Source: Erythrobacter donghaensis (GTDB lineage: Bacteria > Pseudomonadota > Alphaproteobacteria > Sphingomonadales > Sphingomonadaceae). Taken from it: a stretch of DNA of 64,000 nucleotides. Made by a program: the position numbers and the translations under genes. The stretch lies in the NCBI RefSeq assembly GCF_002155425.1, contig NZ_MUYG01000009.1:62001-126000 (forward strand). The letters run 5' to 3'. The notes under the pieces were generated by a model. That model was given only the letters and a program-made list of their open reading frames with translations. It was not told where the DNA came from and ran no database searches. This document shows, one piece after another, positions 1 to 11,100 of this stretch (the first letter of the stretch is position 1; every line of letters begins with the position of its first letter).

Positions 1-741
<741 letters not shown>

Positions 742-770
742 TGAGGGGACTCCTTGCCGCGCGCCCTAGA

Positions 771-1445
771 TTACTGAAGCGCGAAGGCCAAGTTGCCGCG
801 TTTGCGGAACCAGCGATTTGTGCTCACCCACAGCGCGAGCGCGGTCAGCAGGCCGAAGGCGACGAGCGCCTGAAGATAGACCAGCAGCCCGGCGCTTTCG
901 GGATGGGGGGCGAGCCAGTTGATCGCCTGCAACAGCAGCATCACCCCCGCCAGCACCAGCGGAGGCCCCGCCGGGCCGCGGGTGCGGCGCAGATAGAAGG
1001 CAAAGGCTGCGGCGGTCAGCCCCAGCTCCAGCGGTACCGCCACCCATGGCACATTCCACAGGCCCAGACCCAGCTTGGGCGGCGTGCCGTCGATGGTGAG
1101 ATCGGGCACGTGGACCAGCCAGTCGAGCACCCAGTGCGAGATCACCACGAGGCCCGCCAGCGCCCCGGTGCGAAGACTGCGGTCGCGCAGCGCCACGATC
1201 CCGAGGAAGGCCGCCGCCCAGATCAGGGTGCCCAGCAGGCTGTGGGTGTAGGGCATGTCGTAAAGGTCGTAAGGCACCATCACGCTCGCCGCAGGGTCGA
1301 TCCGCATATGCTCCACCCCGATGGTGGCGAGCGCGAAGAACCCCCAGTCGACCAGCTGCGCCGCGACGAACATCGTCGCCAGCCGGGGCCTTTCCGGGCT
1401 CACGGCAGCGGCGACGAAGGCCGGGGCGAAGTGGCCGATGAACAT
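771..1445 (-). CDS. Multi-pass membrane protein, possibly YdjM/DUF457-like metal-dependent hydrolase
   Basis: A 224-residue hydrophobic protein with about six membrane segments. It starts MFIGHFAPAF and has His/Asp pairs at membrane edges (GHF near residue 4, a VISHWVLDWLVHVPD segment near residue 100). Inner-membrane proteins with such H...H/D pairs are often called LexA-regulated or DUF457-like metal-dependent hydrolases. The assignment here rests on general resemblance only; no activity is proven for this group. The gene lies one base after the DUF2177 gene and just ahead of purL, so co-transcription is likely. Confidence 0.6.
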   Translation of the reverse strand: MFIGHFAPAFVAAAVSPERPRLATMFVAAQLVDWGFFALATIGVEHMRIDPAASVMVPYDLYDMPYTHSLLGTLIWAAAFLGIVALRDRSLRTGALAGLVVISHWVLDWLVHVPDLTIDGTPPKLGLGLWNVPWVAVPLELGLTAAAFAFYLRRTRGPAGPPLVLAGVMLLLQAINWLAPHPESAGLLVYLQALVAFGLLTALALWVSTNRWFRKRGNLAFALQ

Positions 1446-1446
1446 T

Positions 1447-1869
1447 TCAGGCGGCAGGCGTGGCGGGCGCGAAACGGAGCACCGCCCAGCACGCCAGCGA
1501 ACTTGCCGCGCCGGTCACGAAAGCGCCCCACAGGATGTCGAGCACGCTGATCTGCGTCGACCACACTTTCATCACCGCCTGCGAGGTGAGGTCGAAGGTC
1601 GCATAGCACAGCGCGCCCAGCAGGATGCCGTTGAGCATCGCCGCCTGCACCCCGCCGCCTTCAAGGCCGGGCTTGATCGCGAACCAGCACATCCCGGCGA
1701 TATAGATGAGATAGAAGGCGATCGCCGCAGGCAGATTGAAATCCTTGGCCATGATCTCGCCGATCACCGGCTTGTAAAGATTGACCGAGGCCCAGCGCAG
1801 CCACACCGCATCCAGCATGAGAAACGACAGCGCCGCGACGCCATAGGCGATGATCCACTTCAGCAGCAT
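1447..1869 (-). CDS. DUF2177 family membrane protein
   Basis: A 140-residue protein with four predicted membrane helices. The third-helix segment LLGALCYATFDLTSQAV (about residues 84-100) is the hallmark I associate with DUF2177 proteins, whose function is unknown. Length fits the family. It is read in the same direction as the next membrane protein, with one base between stop and start. The 5' end faces xseB across about 85 bases, so the two are probably transcribed divergently. Confidence 0.75.
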   Translation of the reverse strand: MLLKWIIAYGVAALSFLMLDAVWLRWASVNLYKPVIGEIMAKDFNLPAAIAFYLIYIAGMCWFAIKPGLEGGGVQAAMLNGILLGALCYATFDLTSQAVMKVWSTQISVLDILWGAFVTGAASSLACWAVLRFAPATPAA

Positions 1870-1954
1870 GAGTGCGATTATCCTGTGTTGGTTGATCCCG
1901 CCCTATGCCGCGCAGCCTTGACCGCACCGCTGCGCCCCGTCAATGCTCGCGGGC

Positions 1955-2227
1955 ATGGACGAGGGCACTTCATCACCGGCTGCAGCCGGGCAGGACATCG
2001 CGCAGCTGAGCTTCGAACAGGCGCTCGGTCAGCTTGAGCAGATCGTGCAGCAGCTGGAACGCGGCGATGTGCCGCTCGATCAGTCGATCAGCCTCTACGA
2101 ACGCGGCGAGGCGCTGCGTGCGGCCTGCCAGCAGCGGCTCGATGCGGCACAGGCGCGGATCGAGAAGATCGTGACCGGTGCCGATGGCCGGGCGACCGGC
2201 ACCCGCCCGTTCGACGCGGAAGGCTGA
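1955..2227 (+). CDS. xseB: Exodeoxyribonuclease VII small subunit
   Basis: A 90-residue protein with the XseB signature: LSFEQALGQLEQIVQQLE near the N-terminus, then LDQSISLYERGEAL and a cysteine-containing helix. XseB partners the XseA catalytic subunit, which is not in this window, to degrade single-stranded DNA. I prefer the ATG at 1955 (MDEGTSS) over the ATG at 1943 because family members begin close to the conserved helix; both lack a clear Shine-Dalgarno. Its stop is three bases ahead of the ispA start, the usual xseB-ispA pairing. Confidence 0.93.
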   Translation: MDEGTSSPAAAGQDIAQLSFEQALGQLEQIVQQLERGDVPLDQSISLYERGEALRAACQQRLDAAQARIEKIVTGADGRATGTRPFDAEG

Positions 2228-2229
2228 GC

Positions 2230-3144
2230 GTGATGCTGGTGGAAAGCGCAAGCACGCTGCTGGGCGATGCGATCAAGAGCGTACAGGCGGACATCGATTC
2301 GCTGTTCGATGCGCTGCTCCCGGTGCCCGACGATACCAGCGCGCGCCTGATCGAGGCGATGCGCTATGCCGCGATCGGCGGCGGCAAGCGGGTGCGCCCG
2401 CTGCTGGTGTGCAGCACTGCGGGACTGTTCGGCGTGTCGCGCGATGCGGCCCTGCGTGCGGGGGCTGCGATCGAGGCGATCCACGTCTATTCGCTGATCC
2501 ACGATGACTTGCCCTGCATGGACAATGACGATCTGCGCCACGGCAAGCCGACGCTGCACAAGGTCTATGACGAGGCGACCGCGGTGCTGGCGGGCGATGC
2601 GCTCCATGCGCTCGCTTTCGAAATCCTCGCCGATGAAGCCACCAGCACCGACCCCTTCACGCGCTCCGAACTGATCCTGACGCTGGGCAAGGCCTCGGGG
2701 ATGCACGGCATGGCCGGTGGACAGATGATGGACATGGTCGCCGACGAGGAGGGCGTGACCTACGATCTCCACACCATCACCCGGCTGCAACAGCTCAAGA
2801 CCGGCGCGCTGCTGGCCGCCAGCGTCGAGATGGGCGCTATCCTCGGCAAGGTCGCGCCGCAGGGCCGGGCGCATCTGCGCGCCTATGCCCGCGATATCGG
2901 GCTCGCCTTCCAGATCGCCGACGACCTGCTCGACGTGGTGGGCGATGAGGACAAGGCCGGCAAGGCGCTGCGCAAGGACGACGAACAGGGCAAGCAGACC
3001 TTCGTCACGCTGATGGGGGTCGAAAAGGCCCGCGAACAGGCGCGTGCGCTGGTCGATCAGGCGGTGCTGCGGCTCGCGTCCTACGGGCCAGAGGCCGACA
3101 TCCTGCGCGCGCTCGCCCGCTACATCGTCGAACGCGACCGCTGA
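2230..3144 (+). CDS. ispA: Farnesyl/geranyl diphosphate synthase (polyprenyl synthetase)
   Basis: A 304-residue trans-prenyltransferase of the isoprenoid pathway that condenses IPP with DMAPP/GPP to give FPP. The first Asp-rich motif is DDLPCMDND (about residues 92-100) and the second is DDLLD (231-235). GGGKRVRP (50-57) and KTGALL (190-195) are also present. Length matches bacterial IspA. The start may be GTG 2230 or the adjacent ATG 2233; both follow a GGAAGG at 2219. It is immediately downstream of xseB. The dxs gene that often follows is absent here. Confidence 0.95.
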   Translation: MMLVESASTLLGDAIKSVQADIDSLFDALLPVPDDTSARLIEAMRYAAIGGGKRVRPLLVCSTAGLFGVSRDAALRAGAAIEAIHVYSLIHDDLPCMDNDDLRHGKPTLHKVYDEATAVLAGDALHALAFEILADEATSTDPFTRSELILTLGKASGMHGMAGGQMMDMVADEEGVTYDLHTITRLQQLKTGALLAASVEMGAILGKVAPQGRAHLRAYARDIGLAFQIADDLLDVVGDEDKAGKALRKDDEQGKQTFVTLMGVEKAREQARALVDQAVLRLASYGPEADILRALARYIVERDR

Positions 3145-3189
3145 GCACAGGCAGCTCGCCACACGCATACGAACCGCAAGGGGGATACT

Positions 3190-3954
3190 ATGGCATTCCG
3201 GCAAGTCGTTCAGGAAGAGACCTATGGCGGGGTGACGATGCGCATCCACCGCTTCGTCGAGAAGAAGATGGTGGCGCGCGGGATCCCGACCGGGATTGAG
3301 GGGCAGCTCCACTACATCGCCGAGCCGACCGACGTGCATCAGCTCGAGATTGTGCTCAACAACGCCTCGGCCCTGATCGAGCCGGGGGCGCTGCAATATT
3401 CCTACGGCAATCTCAGCGCCGAAATCGTGCGGCACGAGGCGCAGAAGGGCTTCTTCGCGCGCGCAGCGGCTTCAGCGGCGACGGGCGAATCGGCGCATGC
3501 GACGCGTTATTCGGGCAGCGGCACCATCTGGTGCGAGCCGGTGCGCAAGCATTTCATCCTCGCCACGATGGATGGCCCGCAGGATGCCCTGCTGCTCGAC
3601 GACCGCGCCTTCTATGCCTGCTCGGCCGAGATTGCGCTCTCGACGCACCTGCACAAGTCGCTGTCGGGGATGTTCTCGGGCAATGGCCTCGCACAGCCCA
3701 AGATCACCGGGGCGGGGGTGTTCGCGGTCGAAAGCCCCGTGCCCGTCACCGAGATCGACGAGATCGCGGTGATGCCTGGGCAGGAAGTCGTGGTCGATGG
3801 CGACTTCATGCTGATGTATTCGGCGAATCTCGAAGTCACGATCGGCCCGCTGGTGGCAGGCCTGCGCAACGCGATGCGATCGGGTGAGGGCTTCGTCTAC
3901 AAGCTGCGCGGGCAGGGCACGGTGTGGATCACGCCGTCATCGCGGATCGCCTAA
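3190..3954 (+). CDS. AIM24 family protein (TIGR00266-like)
   Basis: A 254-residue protein of the AIM24/DUF124 family, a double-stranded beta-helix fold named after a yeast mitochondrial protein; its bacterial role is not known. Supporting features are the glycine-rich central part (GAGVFAVESPVPVTEI), the GQEVVVDGDFMLMYS segment, and the C-terminal KLRGQGTVWITP, which is characteristic. No signal peptide or membrane helix, so it is probably cytosolic. The ATG at 3190 follows a purine-rich AAGGGGGATAC. It stands alone between ispA and coaD. Confidence 0.85.
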   Translation: MAFRQVVQEETYGGVTMRIHRFVEKKMVARGIPTGIEGQLHYIAEPTDVHQLEIVLNNASALIEPGALQYSYGNLSAEIVRHEAQKGFFARAAASAATGESAHATRYSGSGTIWCEPVRKHFILATMDGPQDALLLDDRAFYACSAEIALSTHLHKSLSGMFSGNGLAQPKITGAGVFAVESPVPVTEIDEIAVMPGQEVVVDGDFMLMYSANLEVTIGPLVAGLRNAMRSGEGFVYKLRGQGTVWITPSSRIA

Positions 3955-3985
3955 CCCGGCCCGAGCGCGAGAGAGGATACGCATC

Positions 3986-4498
3986 ATGAGCCGCCGTATC
4001 GGGATCTATCCCGGCACCTTTGACCCCATCACGCTGGGCCACGCCGACATCATTCGGCGCGGTTCCAAACTGGTCGATCACCTGATCATCGGGGTCACCA
4101 CCAACCCTTCCAAGAACCCGATGTTCTCGACCGAGGAACGCTTCCGCATGGTGGAGCGCGAGGTGGCGAACATGGGGCTCGGCAATGTCGAGGTGGTGGG
4201 CTTCAACGCGCTGCTGGTGAAGTTTGCGCAGAAGATGGGCGCCAATGTCATCATCCGCGGCCTGCGCGCGGTCGCCGACTTCGAATACGAATATCAGATG
4301 GCCGGCATGAACCAGCAGCTCGACGACAATATCGAGACCGTGTTCCTGATGGCCGACGTCTCGCTGCAGCCGATCGCATCCAAGCTGGTCAAGGAAATCG
4401 CGGTCTATGGCGGCGATATTGCCCGTTTCGTCAGCGCGCCGGTGTGCGAAGAGGTTAATGCCCGCGTGCGCAAACAGGGGCTGAAGGGCGATTACTGA
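3986..4498 (+). CDS. coaD: Phosphopantetheine adenylyltransferase
   Basis: A 170-residue nucleotidyltransferase that converts 4'-phosphopantetheine and ATP to dephospho-CoA, the fourth step of CoA synthesis. The N-terminus GIYPGTFDPITLGHADII carries the T/HxGH nucleotide-binding motif, and IRGLRAVADFEYEYQMAGMN is the substrate-binding region. Near the C-terminus the usual ISSSxVRE segment reads IASKLVKEIA, a mild variant. An in-frame upstream extension exists, but the ATG at 3986 follows a GAGAGGA ribosome site and matches family length. Confidence 0.97.
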   Translation: MSRRIGIYPGTFDPITLGHADIIRRGSKLVDHLIIGVTTNPSKNPMFSTEERFRMVEREVANMGLGNVEVVGFNALLVKFAQKMGANVIIRGLRAVADFEYEYQMAGMNQQLDDNIETVFLMADVSLQPIASKLVKEIAVYGGDIARFVSAPVCEEVNARVRKQGLKGDY

Positions 4499-4584
4499 TC
4501 GGCCCGTTCCCACGCGCGGCCCGTTCATTCATTGCAGTGTCAGATCGGCGGGGCTACAGGCTCGGTCGAAATCCGGATGGAACC

Positions 4585-5319
4585 ATGATCACAGTCAAGT
4601 TTGCCACTGCCCTCGCTGCTTTTGCTCTTTTCGCCGCGCCGCAGGCCGCCTTCGCGCAACAGCAGAAGGACGACACCCCGCCCGAGGCTTTCGGCGAGAA
4701 CGCCGAAAAGCCTGACGCGGATGAGGCTGCGATGCCCGCCGCGCCGCGCACCTATGCGCCGATCAACTATGATCCGGCGGTCGATCCCGAAAACGTCTGG
4801 GTGCTCGACCTGTCGAATGGCGAGCGGGTCAAGATCCGGCTTCAGGCCGATTGGGCGCCGAGCCATGTCGAGCGGATCAAGACGCTGACCCGCGCAGGCT
4901 TCTACAACGGGGTGGTGTTCCACCGTGTGATCGACGGCTTCATGGCGCAGGGCGGCGATCCGACCGGCACCGGGCAGGGGGGCAGCGAGCTTCCCGACCT
5001 CAAGGCCGAGTTCAACCCCATGCCCCACGTGCGCGGCACCCTGTCGATGGCCCGCGCTTCGGAAGATGACAGCGCCAACAGCCAGTTCTTCATCGTCTTC
5101 TACCCGCGTTTCAGCCTCGACAAGAAATACACCAATTTCGGCCGGGTGATCGAGAACATGGAAGCCGTGGACGCGATCAACCGGGGTGAGCCGCCGCAGA
5201 GCCCGACCTATATCGTGCAGGCCTCGCTCGGCAGCGACAACCTGCCGCCCCCACCGCCGCCGGCGCCGGCCGAGGATGCGCCGATTTCGGCCGACATGCT
5301 GAGCGCGCCGCTGCCCTAA
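4585..5319 (+). CDS. Exported cyclophilin-type peptidyl-prolyl cis-trans isomerase
   Basis: A 244-residue cyclophilin that isomerises proline peptide bonds, probably in the periplasm. The start at 4585 gives a clean Sec signal peptide (hydrophobic core, then APQAAFAQ, cleavage near residue 22). A low-complexity acidic linker follows, then the cyclophilin domain with FHRVIDGFMAQGGD (about residues 110-123), GTGQGGSE and ASEDDSANSQFFI. The end is Pro/Ala rich. The catalytic Arg of FHRV and the SQFF phenylalanine are present, so it looks active. Sphingomonads often carry several paralogues, so no symbol is given. Confidence 0.93.
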   Translation: MITVKFATALAAFALFAAPQAAFAQQQKDDTPPEAFGENAEKPDADEAAMPAAPRTYAPINYDPAVDPENVWVLDLSNGERVKIRLQADWAPSHVERIKTLTRAGFYNGVVFHRVIDGFMAQGGDPTGTGQGGSELPDLKAEFNPMPHVRGTLSMARASEDDSANSQFFIVFYPRFSLDKKYTNFGRVIENMEAVDAINRGEPPQSPTYIVQASLGSDNLPPPPPPAPAEDAPISADMLSAPLP

Positions 5320-5361
5320 GGCTCTTCCCTCACCGGGCGCGCGGCTCTATGCGCGCGGCCC

Positions 5362-6399
5362 ATGAAGGTAGACCTGTTCGATTTCGACCTGCCGCAAGAG
5401 CGGATCGCGCTGCGCCCCGTGCGCCCGCGCGATGCGGCGCGGATGCTGGTTGTGCGCGGGGGTGATGCGCCGTTCGAAGATCGCGGTGTTCGCGATCTGC
5501 CGCAATTGCTGAATCCCGGCGATGTGCTGGTCTTCAACGACACACGCGTGATCCCTGCCCAGCTCGAAGGTCGGCGCGCTGACGGCGAGGCCCGGATCGG
5601 CGCGACGCTGCACAAGCGGATCGACTTGCGCCGCTGGCAGGCTTTCCTCAGGAACGCCAAGCGGGTGAAGATCGGCGACCAGCTGGTGTTCGGCGGCGGG
5701 GTCACAGCGCGGGCGCAGGAACGCCACGCCGATGGCTCGCTGACCCTGTTCTTCGAGGGCGAGGAGCCTGTCGAAGTCCTGCTCGACCGCGCCGGCACCA
5801 TGCCGCTGCCGCCCTACATCGCCAGCAAGCGCGGGATCGATGCACAGGATCTGGAAGACTACCAGACGATGTTCGCGCGCGAGGAAGGCGCAGTCGCGGC
5901 CCCCACCGCCTCGCTGCATTTCACGCAAAGGCTGGTCGACGCGATCGACGCCGCCGGAATCGGGCGCGCGATGCTGACACTGCACGTGGGGGCGGGCACC
6001 TTTCTCCCCGTGAAGGCCGACGATACCGACGACCACCAGATGCACGCCGAGTTCGGCCGCATCTCGCAGGACACCGCCGACCAGCTCAACGCCGCGCGCG
6101 CTGCCGGAGGCCGGATCATCGCGGTCGGCACCACCTCGCTGCGGTTGCTCGAGAGCGCGGTGGACGAAAACGGCGTGATCCAGCCCTTTGCCAGCGATAC
6201 GGCGATCTTCATCACGCCGGGCTACAGGCTCAAGGCGGTCGATGGGCTGATGACCAACTTCCACCTGCCGAAGTCGACGCTGATGATGCTCGTCAGCGCA
6301 CTGATGGGGCGTGAGCGGATGATGGCGGCCTATGCTCATGCCATCGCCAAAGAATATCGCTTCTATTCCTATGGTGACTCCTCGCTGCTGCTCCCGTAA
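5362..6399 (+). CDS. queA: tRNA preQ1(34) S-adenosylmethionine ribosyltransferase-isomerase
   Basis: A 345-residue QueA, which transfers and isomerises the ribose of SAM onto preQ1-tRNA to give epoxyqueuosine. The family opening [18 protein letters not shown], the [11 protein letters not shown] segment (about residues 56-66), the [17 protein letters not shown] block and the final [19 protein letters not shown] are all present. Length is typical. Tgt, which inserts preQ1, lies 2.5 kb downstream on the same strand but is separated by an ABC exporter and a porin-like gene, so they are probably not one operon. Confidence 0.97.
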   Translation: MKVDLFDFDLPQERIALRPVRPRDAARMLVVRGGDAPFEDRGVRDLPQLLNPGDVLVFNDTRVIPAQLEGRRADGEARIGATLHKRIDLRRWQAFLRNAKRVKIGDQLVFGGGVTARAQERHADGSLTLFFEGEEPVEVLLDRAGTMPLPPYIASKRGIDAQDLEDYQTMFAREEGAVAAPTASLHFTQRLVDAIDAAGIGRAMLTLHVGAGTFLPVKADDTDDHQMHAEFGRISQDTADQLNAARAAGGRIIAVGTTSLRLLESAVDENGVIQPFASDTAIFITPGYRLKAVDGLMTNFHLPKSTLMMLVSALMGRERMMAAYAHAIAKEYRFYSYGDSSLLLP

Positions 6400-6408
6400 T
6401 CGGTAGCA

Positions 6409-7356
6409 ATGAGCGAACCCATCCTGTCGATCCGCGGTCTCACCAAGACCTATGCCAATGGCCCGCGCGCGCTCGACAATGTCGATCTTGATATCCGCAA
6501 GGGCGAGATTTTTGCGCTGCTCGGGCCGAACGGGGCGGGCAAGACCACGCTGATTGGCGCAGTGTGCGGGCTGGTGCGGCCAAGCGGCGGGACGATGCAC
6601 GCCTTCGGCCACGATCTCGCGCGCGATTGGCGGCGGGCGAGGGCGCGGATTGGGCTGGTGCCGCAGGAACTCAGCACCGACATGTTCGAAACCGTGCGCC
6701 GCGCGGTGGCCTATTCGCAAGGGCTGTTCGGCAAGCCGCACGATCCGGCGCGGATCGAGGAGATCCTGCGCAGCCTCTCGCTGTGGGACAAGCGCGATGC
6801 GCAGATCCGCGCCCTCAGCGGCGGTATGAAGCGCCGCGTGCTGATCGCCAAGGCGCTGGCGCATGATCCCGAGCTGCTGTTCCTCGACGAGCCGACCGCG
6901 GGTGTCGATGTCGAACTGCGTAAGGACATGTGGCAGCAGATCGCAGCGCTGAAGCAGCGCGGCGTCACGATCATCCTCACCACCCATTACATCGAGGAGG
7001 CCGAGGAAATGGCCGACCGCGTCGGCATCATCCAGGGCGGGCGAATTTTGATGGTCGATGAAAAAAGCGCCATGATGGAGCGGCTCGGCACCACCGAAGC
7101 GGTGATCGACCTTGCCGCACCACTCGCCGCGTTGCCGCCCGCCATCGCCGGCTTCCCGGTTGAACTGGCCGAGGGCGGCACCCGGCTCGTCTATCGCGGC
7201 GGGAACGGGCAGGGCGGGGGCCGCGCGCAGGTCGCGGATCTGACCCAGACCCTTGCGCGTGAAGGCATCGTCTACACCAGCATCGACATCCATGATTCCT
7301 CGCTTGAGGACATTTTCGTCGGGCTGCTCGGACACAATCAGGCGGAGGCGGCGTGA
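6409..7356 (+). CDS. ABC exporter ATP-binding protein (YadG-like)
   Basis: A 315-residue ATPase subunit. Walker A is GPNGAGKTT (about residues 39-47), the signature is LSGGMKRR, Walker B with its glutamate is [12 protein letters not shown], and the H-loop is [11 protein letters not shown]. The C-terminal 80 residues after the ATPase core resemble the regulatory tail of ABC-2 exporters of the DrrA/NodI/YadG type. The permease gene overlaps its stop codon, so the two form one transporter. The substrate is unknown; related pairs export lipids, drugs or polysaccharide precursors. Confidence 0.9.
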   Translation: MSEPILSIRGLTKTYANGPRALDNVDLDIRKGEIFALLGPNGAGKTTLIGAVCGLVRPSGGTMHAFGHDLARDWRRARARIGLVPQELSTDMFETVRRAVAYSQGLFGKPHDPARIEEILRSLSLWDKRDAQIRALSGGMKRRVLIAKALAHDPELLFLDEPTAGVDVELRKDMWQQIAALKQRGVTIILTTHYIEEAEEMADRVGIIQGGRILMVDEKSAMMERLGTTEAVIDLAAPLAALPPAIAGFPVELAEGGTRLVYRGGNGQGGGRAQVADLTQTLAREGIVYTSIDIHDSSLEDIFVGLLGHNQAEAA

Positions 7357-8123
7357 TGCATTTCAATGTGCGCAGCGCACTTGCGATCTACCAGCGCGAG
7401 ATGGCCCGGGCGTTCCGCACCGCCTTCCAGTCGATTCTGTCGCCGGTGCTCACCACCTCGCTCTATTTCGTGGTGTTCGGCAGCGTCATCGGCGCGCGGA
7501 TGGAGCCGATCGGAGGGGTGCCTTATGGCGCTTTCATCATCCCCGGCCTGCTGATGCTCACCCTGCTGGGCGAGACCACCAGCAACGCCAGCTTCGGCAT
7601 CTACATGCCGCGCTTCACCGGCACGATCTACGAACTGCTCTCGGCCCCCGTCGGCGTCGCCGAGACGCTCGCCGGGTTCGTCGGCGCGGCGATGACCAAG
7701 GGGCTGATCCTCGCCGCGATCATCCTCGCCACGGCGACCTTCTTCGTCGATTACGAGATCAAATACCCCCTGTTCGCCGCATTCTACATCATGCTGGTGG
7801 CGGCGAGCTTCGCGCTGTTCGGCTTCATCCTCGGCATTTGGGCCGATTCCTTCGAGAAGCTCGGGATCATTCCGCTGCTGATCCTCACCCCGCTGACCTT
7901 CCTAGGCGGCACCTTCTATTCGATTCGCGACCTGCCCGGCCCTTGGGACGCCATCGCGCTGGCCAACCCGATCGCCTTTTTGGTGAGCGGCTTGCGCTTT
8001 TCGTTCTATGGTGTGGCAGATGTGCCGATCGCCCTGTCGCTCGGCCTGACGATCGGGTTTCTGGCGGTCTGCACCACCGTAATCGCGGTGATTTTCCGCA
8101 CCGGATGGCGCCTGCGCGAGTAA
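7356..8123 (+). CDS. ABC-2 type permease (YadH-like)
   Basis: A 255-residue inner-membrane protein with six predicted helices. It shares length and key patterns with E. coli YadH: the LSPVLTTSLYFVVFGSVIG helix, the FIIPGLLML segment, and the ABC-2 signature region LTPLTFLGGTFYSI near residue 185. The ATG at 7356 overlaps the ATPase stop by one base (TGATG); the GTG at 7353 is an alternative. It forms the channel for the ATPase encoded just upstream. Substrate unknown. Confidence 0.9.
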   Translation: MHFNVRSALAIYQREMARAFRTAFQSILSPVLTTSLYFVVFGSVIGARMEPIGGVPYGAFIIPGLLMLTLLGETTSNASFGIYMPRFTGTIYELLSAPVGVAETLAGFVGAAMTKGLILAAIILATATFFVDYEIKYPLFAAFYIMLVAASFALFGFILGIWADSFEKLGIIPLLILTPLTFLGGTFYSIRDLPGPWDAIALANPIAFLVSGLRFSFYGVADVPIALSLGLTIGFLAVCTTVIAVIFRTGWRLRE

Positions 8124-8243
8124 GCGACCGGGGTCTGCGAAAGGCTTCAGTCGGACTGGAGGCACCCTTGATCGGACATTAACGAAAAGCTGATTGTTCA
8201 TTCATTGCGGAGAAAGCCGACCGTTCCTAGTTGGCGTGTTCCG

Positions 8244-8262
8244 TGCCGCATCCCCTGCGGCA
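8244..8262 (+). promoter_or_regulatory. Leader hairpin ahead of the outer-membrane protein gene
   Basis: TGCCGCA (8244-8250) and TGCGGCA (8256-8262) form a perfect 7-bp stem around a TCCCC loop, 22 bases before the start codon at 8285. Such leader stems can stabilise porin mRNAs or be targeted by small RNAs. The structure is seen; the role is inference. Confidence 0.35.
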
Positions 8263-8284
8263 GGATCGCACAAAGGATAAGAGA

Positions 8285-8839
8285 ATGAAAAAGATCGCTT
8301 TCACCACGCTCGCAGCGATGGGCGCGATTGCCCTGCCGGCCGCCGCCCAGGCGCAGGATGCCCAGCCCGAAGTGACCATCGGCGCATCGGTCGGTCTGCA
8401 CGACCTCGGCGTCGATGTTGACGATGCTGACCTCGATGGCTTCAGCATCGACGACAGCGGCGAAATCTACGGCGGCTTCGCGGCTGTCGACTTCCCGCTC
8501 GGCACCAACCTCTTCGCCGGTGTGGAAGGCAACGCCCACTTCGGCAGCGGCCCGATCGACGCCGAATACGGCCTGTCGGCCCGTCTCGGCCTGCGCACCG
8601 AAGGCGGCGCGAAGATCTATGCCCGCGGCGGCTACCAGTGGGTTGACCTCGACGCCGGTGAACTGATCGGCGTGCCGGAATTCGACGAAGACGATTTCAA
8701 CCTCGATACCACCGCTGGTGACTACCTCGTCGGCGTCGGTGCCGAATTCCCGGTCGGCAGCGTCGTGCTGCGCGCCAATGTCGACACCATCGCGTTCGAC
8801 ACCCTGCGCGGCACCGTGGGCGTCGGCCTGAAGTTTTGA
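8285..8839 (+). CDS. Outer-membrane beta-barrel (opacity-like) protein
   Basis: A 184-residue protein with a Sec signal peptide (MKKIAFTTLAAMGAIALPAAAQA, cleavage after AQAQ). Alternating short amphipathic strands follow, and it ends in an aromatic residue (TVGVGLKF), the C-terminal phenylalanine recognised by the BAM machinery. An acidic stretch (DVDDADLDGF) may be an external loop. It resembles small 8-stranded opacity/OmpA-like barrels common in sphingomonads, with no evident enzymatic motif. The ATG at 8285 follows AAGGATAAGAG. A strong terminator follows, so it is probably monocistronic. Confidence 0.8.
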   Translation: MKKIAFTTLAAMGAIALPAAAQAQDAQPEVTIGASVGLHDLGVDVDDADLDGFSIDDSGEIYGGFAAVDFPLGTNLFAGVEGNAHFGSGPIDAEYGLSARLGLRTEGGAKIYARGGYQWVDLDAGELIGVPEFDEDDFNLDTTAGDYLVGVGAEFPVGSVVLRANVDTIAFDTLRGTVGVGLKF

Positions 8840-8847
8840 TCGCCTGA

Positions 8848-10082
<1,235 letters not shown>

Positions 10083-10083
<1 letters not shown>

Positions 10084-10385
10084 TGCCCAAACTGCCTGAA
10101 GACTGCCAGACCATGGCCGAAGTGCGCGAGGGCGTCGACGCGCTCGACCGCGAGCTTGTGGCGCTGCTGGCGAAGCGCTTCGGCTACATGCGCGCCGCCG
10201 CCCGGATCAAGCCGACCCGCGATGCCGTGCGCGATGAAGCGCGCAAGGCCAGCGTAATCGCCGCCGCCGTCGCCGAGGCCGAGGCGCAAGGAATTCCGGG
10301 CGATGTCGTCGGTGATATCTGGGAGCGCCTGGTCGAAGGCTCCATCGCCTACGAATTCGGCGAATGGGACCGCGTGCGGGCCTGA
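10083..10385 (+). CDS. Chorismate mutase (AroQ class)
   Basis: A 100-residue all-helical protein with the AroQ-type pattern VREGVDALDRELVALLAKR, a central KPTRDAVRDEARK and a C-terminal WERLVEGSIAYEF. It converts chorismate to prephenate for Phe/Tyr, or may be an isochorismate-pyruvate lyase of the PchB type, since the two are hard to tell apart by eye. No signal peptide. It overlaps the tgt stop (TGATG), so it is translationally coupled, and a bidirectional terminator follows. Confidence 0.85.
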
Positions 10386-10410
10386 GAATCGCGCTTCGCA
10401 AGCCACAACG

Positions 10411-10442
10411 AAAAAGGGCGGCCCCGCAAGGCCGCCCTTTTT
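10411..10442. terminator. Bidirectional terminator between the chorismate mutase gene and rpsD
   Basis: AAAAAGGGCGGCC, a short CCGCAA loop and GGCCGCCCTTTTT form a near-perfect stem with A-run and T-run on opposite sides. It can therefore terminate the plus-strand tgt operon and the minus-strand rpsD transcript. Confidence 0.92.
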
Positions 10443-10464
10443 GTGTGTCATGCTGCCCGAGGGA

Positions 10465-11079
10465 TCAGCGCGAGTAGAATTCGACCACCAGGTTCGGTTC
10501 CATCGTCACCGGGTAGGGCACCTCGTCGAGCTTCGGCACGCGGGTGAAGGTGATCTTGTCGGTGCCATCGGGCATGACGTAATCGGGAATGTCACGCTCG
10601 GCGAGGCTCTGCGCTTCGATCACCAGCGCCATTTCCTTGGCCTTGCTGCCGAGGCTGACGACATCACCGATGTTCACGCGGCGCGACGCGATGTTGCACT
10701 TGACGCCGTTCACATAGATGTGACCGTGGCTGACAATCTGGCGCGCCGAGAAGATGGTCGGCGCGAACTTGGCGCGGTAGACCACCATGTCCAGACGCTG
10801 TTCGAGCAGGCCGATCAGGTTCTGGCTGGTGTCGCCCTTCATGCGCGAAGCTTCAGCATAGGTGCGCTTGAACTGCTTTTCAGTGACGTCGCCATAGTAG
10901 CCCTTGAGCTTCTGCTTGGCGCGCAGCTGCAGGCCATAGTCGCTCATCTTGCCCTTGCGGCGCTGACCGTGCTGGCCGGGGCCGTAGGAACGCTTGTTCA
11001 CCGGGGAATTCGGGCGACCCCAGATGTTTTCGCCCATCCGGCGGTCAAGCTTGTACTTGGCGCTCTTGCGCTTCGACAT
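10465..11079 (-). CDS. rpsD: 30S ribosomal protein S4
   Basis: A 204-residue S4, a primary 16S rRNA-binding protein that nucleates small-subunit assembly. The N-terminus [21 protein letters not shown] is the alphaproteobacterial form, which lacks the zinc-binding cysteines. The S4 RNA-binding domain ([31 protein letters not shown]) spans about residues 92-125. It is monocistronic here rather than in an rpoA operon. A 140-nt leader holds a stable hairpin, which could be an S4 autoregulatory site. Confidence 0.98.
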   Translation of the reverse strand: MSKRKSAKYKLDRRMGENIWGRPNSPVNKRSYGPGQHGQRRKGKMSDYGLQLRAKQKLKGYYGDVTEKQFKRTYAEASRMKGDTSQNLIGLLEQRLDMVVYRAKFAPTIFSARQIVSHGHIYVNGVKCNIASRRVNIGDVVSLGSKAKEMALVIEAQSLAERDIPDYVMPDGTDKITFTRVPKLDEVPYPVTMEPNLVVEFYSR

Positions 11080-11100
11080 AAGTCTTCCTTCAATGTGCTG

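Noticed and set aside
5347-7335. 662-residue open frame antisense to queA and the ABC ATPase
   Set aside because: Covers two real plus-strand genes and mirrors their codons; no family features.
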